From assembly GCF_029623345.1 (NCBI RefSeq), contig NZ_JAPYKH010000002.1, forward strand, positions 124,001-188,000: DNA of 64,000 bases, written 5' to 3'. The notes under the pieces are model-generated. The model worked only from the letters and a program-made list of their open reading frames with translations. It was not told where the DNA came from and searched no databases. A program made the translations under genes and the position numbers. Positions 25,277 through 32,903 of the stretch are shown in pieces (positions within the stretch are counted from its first letter, which is position 1; every line of letters begins with the position of its first letter). The stretch comes from Sphingomonas phyllosphaerae. Its GTDB lineage: Bacteria > Pseudomonadota > Alphaproteobacteria > Sphingomonadales > Sphingomonadaceae.

Positions 25277-26130
25277 GGCTGCGCATCCGGCATGTCACCA
25301 TCTACCGCTATGCCCGGCCGGTTGGCTTCCTCGATCATCGCCTGCTGATCACTCCGAGGCCGGGCCGCGACGTCACCACGATCTCGTCGGCCGTGACGAT
25401 CGACCCCGCCGCCGAGCTGGTCTGGAGCGAGGACGCTGCTGGCAACACCGTCGCGCTGGCACTCATCCCCGACGCTGCACTGGCGTTGACGATCCTCGCC
25501 GAGCACGAGGTGTTCCACGCCGCCGACCCCTATCCGATCTTCCGGCTCGACCCGGCTGTATTTCGTCATCCGTTTGCTTACGCACCCGGCGATCTCGCGC
25601 TGTTCGGCGCCGGGCTGCTCGACCCCGCAGGTGAGGACGACGCTGTGGCGGCAGCGTGGCTCGCCGGCTTTCGCGCGACCGCTCCGGACGACACGCTGAT
25701 GCTGCTGAATGCACTCAACGAGGCTGTCGGCATCGCCATCGCGTATCGCACCCGCGATGAGGAAGGCACCCAGCCGCCGTCGCGTACCCTCGCGCTGCGC
25801 AGCGGATCGTGCCGCGACTTGGCGGCGCTGTTTTTGTGGGCGGCGCGGCGGCTGGGCTTCGCAGCGCGGGCGGCGTCCGGCTACCTGTTTGATCCCGGGA
25901 GCGTGGCCGGGGATGTCGGCGCCACCCATGCCTGGTGCGAAGTCTTTCTGCCGGGCGCCGGCTGGATCGCCTTTGACCCTACCCAGCGCCGAATGGGCAG
26001 TGCCGGGCTGGTCGCGACGGCGGTGGGCGTGACCAGTGAGGCAGTGCTGCCCGTTGTCGGCGGCTTCCTTGGCGATGCTTCCGATTTCGCCGGCATGGAG
26101 GCGAGCGTCGTCGTGAAGGCGAGCGCATGA
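25273..26130 (+). CDS. Transglutaminase-like cysteine peptidase-fold protein
   Basis: A 285-residue protein with the bacterial transglutaminase N-terminal domain (RLRIRHVTIYRYARPVGFLD) and a transglutaminase-like core: Cys in LRSGSCRDLAALFLWAARRL, His in GATHAWCEVFLPGAGWIAFD and Asp in FDPTQ. Most bacterial members are uncharacterised; they may cleave or cross-link peptides. GTG 25273 overlaps the esterase stop, implying a two-gene operon. No signal peptide is visible. Confidence 0.9.
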   Translation: MRLRIRHVTIYRYARPVGFLDHRLLITPRPGRDVTTISSAVTIDPAAELVWSEDAAGNTVALALIPDAALALTILAEHEVFHAADPYPIFRLDPAVFRHPFAYAPGDLALFGAGLLDPAGEDDAVAAAWLAGFRATAPDDTLMLLNALNEAVGIAIAYRTRDEEGTQPPSRTLALRSGSCRDLAALFLWAARRLGFAARAASGYLFDPGSVAGDVGATHAWCEVFLPGAGWIAFDPTQRRMGSAGLVATAVGVTSEAVLPVVGGFLGDASDFAGMEASVVVKASA

Positions 26131-26288
26131 AGATGTCGCAGCCTCATAGCTGCTCAACATAAGGAACAACAGCAGCCTACTGAGCGAGCGCCGTAAAGCC
26201 GCATCGGCGCCGAGGACAGTCTTTCAGCTAACCTGTCAAATTCGCCAGCCGAACAGCTGCACGGCAGGGCGAGGAGGCTCAAACGCCG

Positions 26289-26360
26289 AGATGAACGAAG
26301 GTCCTAAGGTGGACGGTGGACAAGTGGCCCTCACTGACCGGCAGTGAGTTCTGGTCCCGG
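26289..26360 (+). repeat. Dispersed ~60-bp intergenic repeat, copy C
   Basis: Degenerate member: left end GATGAACGAAGGTCC, right part CCCTCACTGACCGGCAGTGA then GTTCTGGTCCCGG. It lies in the 248-bp gap between two convergent genes, where no gene was seen. Confidence 0.45.
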
Positions 26361-26378
26361 TGGTTTTGGTGGACAGCG

Positions 26379-28781
26379 CTACACCCGCAAGCGCAGCGTG
26401 CCACCGATGGTCCGCGGGTCGCTCGGGCTGCCGAGGATCAGCCCGGAGTTGCCCGCCTGGATCGTCAGGTTCTGGATGTAGTCAGCATCAAGCAGGTTGC
26501 GCGCCCAGACGATCAATTCCAGTCCGCTGGCGAAGCGGTAGCCGATGTTGGCGTTGGTAAGATTGTAGCCGCGGATGTAGGTGAAGCGCGACAGGCTCGG
26601 GTCGCCGTTATAGCCGCTGCGCGACGCGGTATCGACATGGAGCGTCAGCGCGCCGTCACCGAGCGGGCGGACATAGTCGAGCCCGGCGGTAATCGCGAAG
26701 CGCGGCAGCGAGGCGAGGCGGCGCCCCGTCAGGCTGCACTGGGTCGTCGCTGCGGTCTGCACCTCGAGCGGGCAGGGGCCGGCGGGATAGTCGCTGTACT
26801 CGCCGTCGGAATAGGCGGCGCTGGTGCGCGCGCTCAGGCCGGGCAGGATCAGCGCGGTGACGTCGGCCTCGACACCCTTCACCGTCACCTCGGGGATGTT
26901 CGAGAGGTAGCCGCGCAGCTGCACCGTCTGCGTCAGCGAGTTCTCGACCACGGTCGCCTGGAAGTCGTGCACCTTCGTGTAGAAAGCGTCTAGGTTGAGG
27001 ATCAGGCGGCGGTCGAACAGCGTGTTCTTGACCCCGACCTCATAGGTCTCGTTGCGCTCAGGCCGCACCACCGCGGTGGCGAGCACCGGTTGGTTGGCGT
27101 TGTCGAGCGGCAGGCCGGACATGTTGATCCCGCCCGACTTGAAGCCGCGCGCGTAGCTCGCATAGGCCATGGTCTGCCCGGTCACCTGCCAGGCGAGATT
27201 GCCGCGACCCGACAGGCTGCCGTCGCTGTCATGCGCCTCGTAGCTCTGCGGCCGCAGCACGCCGAGCCGTGCGTTGATCAGCGCCGTGCTGGTGGTCGCG
27301 GGGCCGCCGGAGACGGTGGTCGTATAATAGCCGTCCTTGTCCTCCTGTGTGTAGCGCAGTCCCAGCGTGGCGGTGACCGCGGGCACGATCCGATAATTGA
27401 CCTCGCCGAAGGCGGCGTAGTTGAGGCTGCGGAAGTCTGTCCGCCCGTCCTGGCCGTAGCCGTCGAGCAGGTTGGACGGCACGGGCGTGTTGTTGGCGCC
27501 CGTGGTGGTGCCGATCAGGTAGCGCGCCGCGGCGGGTCCGTAGATGCTGATGGGGCGCCCGGTGAGCCGCTGACGGAAGCCGTAGAGGCCGACGACATAG
27601 GACAGCGGGCCGTCACCGTTCGACGCGAGCCGTAGCTCCTGGCTGTATTGATCCTGCCGGGAGGGAATGTGCTGCGACAGCTGCACTGGCAGGCCGGTGT
27701 AGTCGCGGTCGTTCTCCGCGTCCCAGTTCCAGAAGCGCCAGGCGCTGACCGAGGTCAGCGTGGCGAAGCCGAGGTTCCAGTCGGTGATCGCGCTGACGCC
27801 GCCCTCGTTGGTGTCCACGCCGAGCGGGCCGTCGATGTCGGTCTTTCGGTCGTAGGGGTTGGTGCTGGCGGGTGCGTAGCCGAACTGCGCGGCGAGCCCG
27901 CTCCGGCCGCCGAACTGTCGACCGGCTGATCGCAGGCTGGTGCCCGTGCGCAGATATACCTGTCCGCAGCAATAGGCCTGGAAGTTGGTGAAGTCGGCGA
28001 TTAGCCGCATCTGGATCGCGTCGTCTGGCTTGAACAGCAGCTGCCCGCGCACCGCCTGCGTGCCGAGCGTGTTGGTGTCGCGTCCGGTGCGGACATTGTC
28101 GATCACGCCGTCGCGTCGCGTCGACACGCCCGACACCCGGTAGGCGATGTTGTCGGTGATCGGCCCCGAGACCCAGCCCTTCGCCTGCGCGAAGTTGTAC
28201 TCGCCGTAGGACAGCTCGGCGAACCCTTCCTGCGTGAAGCTGGGTGCGCGCGTGGTGATGTTGAGCGCGCCGGCGGTGGTGTTCTTGCCGAACAGCGTCC
28301 CCTGCGGTCCACGCAGCTCCTCGACCTGCTCAATGTCGGCGAAGTCGAACGCTGCCGTCGCGGGCCGCGCGTGATAGACCTGATCGACGTAGAAGCCGAC
28401 GCCGGGCTCCAGCCCGTCATTGGCCTGGCTCACCGCGACGACGCTGGAGCCGAGCCCGCGGATCGTGAAGGCGGTGTTGCGCGGGTTAGCCGACGAGTAG
28501 TTGAGGCTGGGGATCAGCGTCGTCAGCCCCTGCGTGTTCACCGTGTAGCTTCGGTCAATCAGATCCCCGCCGACGACCGACAGCGAGGCAGGCACGCGCT
28601 GGGCATCCTCTGCGCGACGCCGGGCGGTCACGGTGACGTCGGGCAGGCCGTCAGCGTCGCGTTCAGCCAACGTGCCGTCGGTAGTCGTCTCAGTCGGGGC
28701 GGGCATGTTCTGCGCCAGAGCGGATGGGCTGAGCGCAGGCATGGCTACCGCACACAGGAACACTGCGAGACGCGTCGACAT
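26379..28781 (-). CDS. TonB-dependent outer-membrane receptor (possibly molybdate-linked)
   Basis: An 800-residue TonB-dependent receptor. Signal peptide MSTRLAVFLCAVAMPALSPS then ALAQ. The TonB-box region is LPDVTVTARRRAEDAQRVPA, the plug carries TAFTIRGLGSSVVAVSQAND and EVLRGPQGTLFGKNTT-like residues (EELRGPQGTLFGKNTTAGAL), followed by a full beta-barrel. The C-terminus ends in Val rather than the usual aromatic residue. ATG 28781 is the start. The two genes just upstream in the same direction encode a ModE-type HTH protein and a Mop protein, and a palindrome lies in the 111-bp gap, suggesting regulation by molybdate; transport of a molybdenum compound is inference only. Confidence 0.92.
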   Translation of the reverse strand: MSTRLAVFLCAVAMPALSPSALAQNMPAPTETTTDGTLAERDADGLPDVTVTARRRAEDAQRVPASLSVVGGDLIDRSYTVNTQGLTTLIPSLNYSSANPRNTAFTIRGLGSSVVAVSQANDGLEPGVGFYVDQVYHARPATAAFDFADIEQVEELRGPQGTLFGKNTTAGALNITTRAPSFTQEGFAELSYGEYNFAQAKGWVSGPITDNIAYRVSGVSTRRDGVIDNVRTGRDTNTLGTQAVRGQLLFKPDDAIQMRLIADFTNFQAYCCGQVYLRTGTSLRSAGRQFGGRSGLAAQFGYAPASTNPYDRKTDIDGPLGVDTNEGGVSAITDWNLGFATLTSVSAWRFWNWDAENDRDYTGLPVQLSQHIPSRQDQYSQELRLASNGDGPLSYVVGLYGFRQRLTGRPISIYGPAAARYLIGTTTGANNTPVPSNLLDGYGQDGRTDFRSLNYAAFGEVNYRIVPAVTATLGLRYTQEDKDGYYTTTVSGGPATTSTALINARLGVLRPQSYEAHDSDGSLSGRGNLAWQVTGQTMAYASYARGFKSGGINMSGLPLDNANQPVLATAVVRPERNETYEVGVKNTLFDRRLILNLDAFYTKVHDFQATVVENSLTQTVQLRGYLSNIPEVTVKGVEADVTALILPGLSARTSAAYSDGEYSDYPAGPCPLEVQTAATTQCSLTGRRLASLPRFAITAGLDYVRPLGDGALTLHVDTASRSGYNGDPSLSRFTYIRGYNLTNANIGYRFASGLELIVWARNLLDADYIQNLTIQAGNSGLILGSPSDPRTIGGTLRLRV

Positions 28782-28826
28782 CGTGGAACATCCCTGTTCG
28801 CGGTCGTGGCCGCGGCATTGTGTCCG

Positions 28827-28858
28827 GCCGTATATCGAGGCGATATTCTGCCGTATAT
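28827..28858. promoter_or_regulatory. Candidate ModE-type operator before the TonB receptor
   Basis: A perfect inverted repeat ATATCG-AGG-CGATAT (28832-28846) sits between two 9-bp direct repeats GCCGTATAT (28827-28835 and 28850-28858), whose starts are 23 bp apart, about two helical turns. TATAT-rich inverted sites are typical of ModE-family regulators. The receptor gene starts 46 bp away on the reverse strand. Confidence 0.5.
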
Positions 28859-28892
28859 AGTCAAGGTGCTCAGGTGTCTTATCGTCTTGGCA

Positions 28893-29264
28893 TCAATCCT
28901 GCGGGCGGGGCTGGTCGCGCAGGTGAGAGCGCAGCCGGTCATAGGCCGGGTGATCGGCGATGCGCCCTGCCTCTCGCTCCATCTCGCGATATGCATCAAG
29001 AACAGCCTGACCGGTGGACGTGATCCGGGCGCCGCGCTCGCGTCCGCCGCCTTTCAGCGTCTCGACCAAAGCCGGCTCGAAGCAGCGGTTCATCTCGTCG
29101 ACGAGCATCCAGGCGCGGCGATAGCTCATGCCAAGCGCTTGTGCCGCGGCCGTGATCGACCCGTGCGCACCGATAGCGTCGAGGAGATCGGCCTTGCCGG
29201 GTCCTAAAGCGAGCGCATCGCCGCAGGCGATCTGGAGCTTCAGCCATAGCGGGCCGATCTTCAT
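28893..29264 (-). CDS. ModE-type winged-helix regulator without molybdate-binding domain
   Basis: A 123-residue protein corresponding to the N-terminal LysR-like winged-helix of ModE: ALALGPGKADLLDAIGAHGS, ITAAAQALGMSYRRAWMLVD and EMNRCFEPALVETLKGGGRE. The C-terminal TOBE (molybdate) domains of full ModE are absent; a separate single-TOBE Mop protein is encoded one base upstream, so the pair looks like a split ModE. Its ATG 29264 follows the mop stop. It likely binds the palindrome at 28832-28846 (inference). Confidence 0.88.
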   Translation of the reverse strand: MKIGPLWLKLQIACGDALALGPGKADLLDAIGAHGSITAAAQALGMSYRRAWMLVDEMNRCFEPALVETLKGGGRERGARITSTGQAVLDAYREMEREAGRIADHPAYDRLRSHLRDQPRPQD

Positions 29265-29265
29265 C

Positions 29266-29472
29266 TCACTTGCCGATCATTACGTCGCTAGCCTTGACGA
29301 TGACTGTAACCGTGTCCCCCTCGGCAAGGCCAAGCTCCTGAATCGCCTCCTCGGTAATGCTTGCAGTGACGATGTTGCCGCTTCCTATGTCGACCTTGAT
29401 CGAGCCGTTGACGGCACCAGGTGTGATCGAGGTGATCTTACCGGAAATCTGATTGCGGGCACTCAGCTTCAT
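29266..29472 (-). CDS. mop: Molybdopterin/molybdate-binding Mop protein (single TOBE domain)
   Basis: A 68-residue TOBE-domain protein: MKLSARNQISGKITSITPGA, VNGSIKVDIGSGNIVTASIT and EEAIQELGLAEGDTVTVIVK ending ASDVMIGK. Mop proteins form hexamers that bind molybdate for storage or homeostasis. It is the first gene of a mop-ModE-receptor run on the reverse strand, one base from the regulator. No modABC transporter lies in the window. Confidence 0.93.
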   Translation of the reverse strand: MKLSARNQISGKITSITPGAVNGSIKVDIGSGNIVTASITEEAIQELGLAEGDTVTVIVKASDVMIGK

Positions 29473-30045
29473 CTTAGCTCCTCATGTTTATGCCAACTTC
29501 GGCTGGCCAAATGATCGTGCCTGAGCCGCAGGACGTTCGCCACCCTTGTCGCAAGAGCGCAGAGGTACCCGAAACTCGTCTGGCCGCAATCCTCCCGACC
29601 AGGCGAACCGGACCTTTATGAGGCATCTACAGAGGACCTGGGACCGCTGTGAATGAACGCCGGAGTTGGAAGCGGGCAATTGCCCCTGAGTGACCGCTTA
29701 TGGTTCGCGGCAAACGATCACCTCTGGGTCTCACCCTCTCTGCTTCGCTTGCAATCGAGAACTATCGCCGACTCTGTCGCGGCGGAGCGGCGCGGGGCAC
29801 CGAGGGCGCGCCCCACAACGAGCGGGTTATCGAGCGAGGACGATCCGCCTCTGCCACTTTGGCGCGCGCGGACAACCGCAGTGAGAAAAAACTCACGGGT
29901 CGGTAACAGCGGGTGCCGGCGTCCCAAGCATACCGTCGGCCGGCTCGCCGCCGTGCTGCGGAACTAGGCTAAGCTAGCTTGGCTGCGCTGGTGCAGAAGG
30001 AGACCGCCGCTTGCCGCACAGGGATCCGGAGGCTATCAGCACCCT
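29473..30045. other. Intergenic region with repeat copy D
   Basis: This 573-bp stretch between mop and the BLUF gene holds dispersed repeat copy D (29651-29710) and a perfect 10-bp palindrome AAGCTAGCTT (29971-29980), 66 bp before the BLUF start. Several short open frames show no family resemblance. Confidence 0.5.
29651..29710 (+). repeat. Dispersed ~60-bp intergenic repeat, copy D
   Basis: One of the best-preserved members: GAATGAACGCCGGAGTTGGA, then AGCGGGCAATTG, then CCCCTGAGTGACCGCTTATG. The arms AAGCGG and CCGCTT can pair. Confidence 0.65.
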
Positions 30046-30462
30046 GTGCAGGATGACCCTCTTCGGCAAGTGTTCTACCATAGCCAGGCCGCAGCCGGCA
30101 TGGACGTGGACATCGATCAGATTATCGCCTCCGCGAAGCGGAACAACGGCATGGACGGCATCACCGGCGTGATGTTCTACGATGGCCACTCGTTCCTCCA
30201 GGTGCTCGAAGGCCCCGCAACGAGCGTTGCTGCCACGTTCGCCAGGGTTATGGCTGACCCGCGGCATCACAGCCTTACGGTCATCAGCGATCGTGAGGTT
30301 AACGAGCGAGACTTCGCCTACTGGAGCATGGAGTTGTGCGACCCCGATCACCCCTCGGATGATGCCATCTGGAGGCTGCGTCGCCGGCTCGAGCGGTTCT
30401 CTCCCGATCTGCATCACTACTTTTTTCGAGACACCGGCGGCTGGGATCTGAAAAGCGGCTAA
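30046..30462 (+). CDS. BLUF-domain blue-light photoreceptor
   Basis: A 138-residue protein consisting of a BLUF flavin photoreceptor domain. Typical elements: RQVFYHSQ (photoactive Tyr), IIASAKRNNGMDGITGVMFY (Asn in RNN), HSFLQVLEGPATSV (Gln in FLQ) and FAYWSMELCD. BLUF proteins sense blue light with FAD and act through partner proteins, as no output domain is present. GTG 30046 is the start; alternative starts inside the domain are unlikely. The next small gene begins 47 bp later. Confidence 0.9.
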   Translation: MQDDPLRQVFYHSQAAAGMDVDIDQIIASAKRNNGMDGITGVMFYDGHSFLQVLEGPATSVAATFARVMADPRHHSLTVISDREVNERDFAYWSMELCDPDHPSDDAIWRLRRRLERFSPDLHHYFFRDTGGWDLKSG

Positions 30463-30509
30463 GGCACTGAACTCGCATCCGACCGTTGGTACTCCGACGG
30501 GAGATTGGT

Positions 30510-30689
30510 GTGACCTCTGAGCGGATTGTGGCGGTTGGTTTTATAACCGAGCAGGATGTGGCCGTTCTCGGGACAGGCTTCAAGCGCCTATTTCCGCTCC
30601 CGTATGATGGCGTGTTCGACGAGCTTGTGGCTAAGCTGGAAAACGTCAAGCCCGTGGCTCAACGTTCGCCGATAAAGCCGAGGCGGTAG
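30510..30689 (+). CDS. Small conserved-looking protein of unknown function
   Basis: A 59-residue protein, VTSERIVAVGFITEQDVAVL and GTGFKRLFPLPYDGVFDELV. It resembles short uncharacterised sphingomonad proteins with an ERIVAVGxLTxxDLxxLGxxFxRxxP pattern (from memory). GTG 30510 is preferred because GGGAG lies about 6 nt upstream; an upstream TTG at 30486 is possible. It follows the BLUF gene in the same direction and might be its output partner (speculative). Confidence 0.6.
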   Translation: MTSERIVAVGFITEQDVAVLGTGFKRLFPLPYDGVFDELVAKLENVKPVAQRSPIKPRR

Positions 30690-30756
30690 CTACGCCTAGG
30701 TGAGAGGCAAAGTAGCCCGCGGGGAGTTCCTCGAACGGAGGCGGCACAAGCGGTCT

Positions 30757-31438
30757 GGGATGTGCTCCCCCACAACCCGGCGGAAGTGGCTCTATCCCGT
30801 GCGTGCCGCCGGGTACCGGCTCACCGACCAAGGGCACGCGTTGTTGACCGTTGCCCTCGAGCTTCCGAAGGCGGCCGAGCGCGTCGCCGACGGCGAAAAC
30901 CTCGGTCCGCGAGGTCAGCGGTGTCGGTCGTAGCACCATGCCGGAGATTGACGCCACGACCACGTTCGCGCCGATGCGGCGCGACTTCCCTCGAGTCTAA
31001 CCGGCGGTTCGGATCGAACTCGACAACACGGACGCTTTGCACGACCTCGCCGCGGGCGGCGCGGACATCGCGTTGCGCCTGTGCGTACGTCCCGAGGGCG
31101 GCGGGCTGATCGCGCGTCGGGTCGCCGTCGACGAGTGCAGCGTGTACTGCAGTCGCGCCGATGCGGCCGAGCGCGGTCAGCCGAGAAACCGGCGGGAGCT
31201 TGCCGATCACGTGCTGATCGCCGGCGGAGAGCCCGCCGTGCGGCGCCACTATCGCGAGTGGCTAGCGACCAATGACCCGGAGGCAGCCGTCGCCATGGAG
31301 CACGACACCGCAGATGGCATACTGTCGGCCGTGCGCGCGGGAGCCGATGTCGTCCGCACGAGAGGCGAGGGCGGCAAGCGCCGATTCGAAGTCGATCGGG
31401 CAGACGCGCGAGCCAAGCGGATCTCGCCGACACGTTGA
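30757..31438 (+). pseudogene. LysR-type regulator remnant
   Basis: Fragments in different frames match a LysR regulator of the GcvA-like group. AAGYRLTDQGHALLTVALEL is the linker after the HTH; the effector domain follows as IDATTTFAPMRRDFPRV, an in-frame TAA near 30999, then PAVRIELDNTDALHDLAAGG, ADIALRLCVRPEGGGLIARR and EHDTADGILSAVRAGA. The HTH is largely lost and the sequence after VRAGA no longer fits. The gene is dead; the 5' boundary is approximate. Confidence 0.7.
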
Positions 31439-31530
31439 GCCGGTTGAACCTGGAGGCTTGCAGCCTGTTTATTCCATAGGCCGCTGACGCATGCGACCGT
31501 CTTCGCGTCGGCGCTCGGATCTTCACGTGG

Positions 31531-31593
31531 GAGAAGAACGAGCGGCCGCATTTGGGAGGAGGGCAGGAGGCCCTGAGTGACTGGTACTGGTCC
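31531..31593 (+). repeat. Dispersed ~60-bp intergenic repeat, copy E
   Basis: Member with left end GAGAAGAACGAGCGGCCGCA, centre TTTGGGAGGAGGGC and right end GGCCCTGAGTGACTGGTACT then GGTCC. It lies 93 bp from the LysR remnant. Confidence 0.5.
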
Positions 31594-31655
31594 TGTTATT
31601 TCCGCCTTCAAGGCACGCGCCGAGCTCGACTGTGACGCAGCGGTGGTCACAGTTC

Positions 31656-32903
31656 TTAGCCAAAGATGCTGGCGTCGAGGGCGCCTGTAGCGCGCAAGAG
31701 CGCTGCCTGGTTGACGAGCAGGTCGCTGCGCGCGCCGGCCAACGAGAGCTGCGCGCCACGCAGGCTCTGATCGGCAATCAGAATGTCCAGCGTGGACCGC
31801 AGCCCCAAGGAATATTCCGCGCGAACGCCCTCCAGCGCACGCGTGGCGGCGGCCACCGCGCGCTCCCCCGCGTCGACACGCGCACGCGCCGCGGCAGCGT
31901 TGGCCCAGGCGGTGTCGGCGGTGCGTACCGCCTCGCGCTCCGCAGCGTCATGATCAAAGCCGGCGGCGCGTGCGTCCGCCGCCGCGGCGCGCACGCGCGA
32001 CGCCACCAGGCCGCCAGTCAGCAGCGGCAGGCGAACGGTGAATCCCGCGCTCGCCGCTCGCAGCGCACCGTCGCGCGATCCGAATGCGTAGCCGTAGCCA
32101 TAGCTTCCGCCGAACCCGAGTGACGGCGCGCCCTCGGAGCGGGCCTGCTCGACCCGCGCCCGGGCTGCCTGCTCATCCGATGCCGCGGCGGCTACACCTG
32201 GATTGGACTGAGCGGCGCGTTCGCGTGCCGCCATTGCGCTGGAGGGCAAGCCGGGTAGCGCTGCGGCGGGCTGCTCGAGCCGTCCGGGGGAGCGTCCAAC
32301 CAAGGCACGGTATTGCGCTTCCGCGGCCGCGAGCGCTGCACGCGCGCTTTGCTCCGTCGCCGTTGCGCCTTCCCTTTGCGCACGCAGCTGCATCACGTCG
32401 GTCTGTGTGCCTGTGCCCAGCCGGAACCGAGCTTCCGCCTCGGCGACCTGCCGTTCGAGGAGCGTGATCTGCGCCCCGGCGATCGCCACCGATTGTTGCT
32501 GCAGCAGCAGCTCGGCATAAGCCGCGACTACCTCGACCAGGACGCTCGCCTCGACGTCGCGCAGCGCCTGCGCGCCGGCGGCCGCGTCGGCGCTCGCCGC
32601 CCGCACCGCGCTGCGGACTCGCCCGCCGGTCCAGATTGGCATATCGACTGCCACGGCACCGGCGGTGTTGCTGCCGCCGTAGAAACGGTCGTAGCCGGCG
32701 CCCGCCTCGCTGGCAGCGGTGAGCCGGCCGAGCGCTCGCGCCTGCTCGGGTAGCTCGGTGCGGGCCTCCTGTCGGGCTCTCGCTGCGGCGAGTACCGGGC
32801 TGCTGATGGCGGCGGCACGGACGGCCTCGGCGAGGGTCTCTGACCGCGCCGGCGAGGCGACGACCGCGAGCGCGGCGGCAGCGAGCAGCAGACGCTTACT
32901 CAT
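31656..32903 (-). CDS. TolC-family outer-membrane efflux protein
   Basis: A 415-residue outer-membrane factor with signal peptide MSKRLLLAAAALAVVASPAR then SETLAEAV. Two repeated OEP halves with long helices (LLLQQQSVAIAGAQITLLER, RALEGVRAEYSLGLRSTLDI) and the conserved Leu-Asp-Ile segment mark the TolC fold. It forms the outer-membrane channel for the ABC exporter encoded upstream. It overlaps the permease gene by 8 nt and is the last gene of the 37.6-31.7 kb operon. Confidence 0.93.
   Translation of the reverse strand: MSKRLLLAAAALAVVASPARSETLAEAVRAAAISSPVLAAARARQEARTELPEQARALGRLTAASEAGAGYDRFYGGSNTAGAVAVDMPIWTGGRVRSAVRAASADAAAGAQALRDVEASVLVEVVAAYAELLLQQQSVAIAGAQITLLERQVAEAEARFRLGTGTQTDVMQLRAQREGATATEQSARAALAAAEAQYRALVGRSPGRLEQPAAALPGLPSSAMAARERAAQSNPGVAAAASDEQAARARVEQARSEGAPSLGFGGSYGYGYAFGSRDGALRAASAGFTVRLPLLTGGLVASRVRAAAADARAAGFDHDAAEREAVRTADTAWANAAAARARVDAGERAVAAATRALEGVRAEYSLGLRSTLDILIADQSLRGAQLSLAGARSDLLVNQAALLRATGALDASIFG

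Noticed and set aside
29971-29980. Palindrome AAGCTAGCTT upstream of the BLUF gene as an operator
   Set aside because: Ten bases with a common 6-bp core and no second copy nearby are too little evidence; only mentioned in the gap description.
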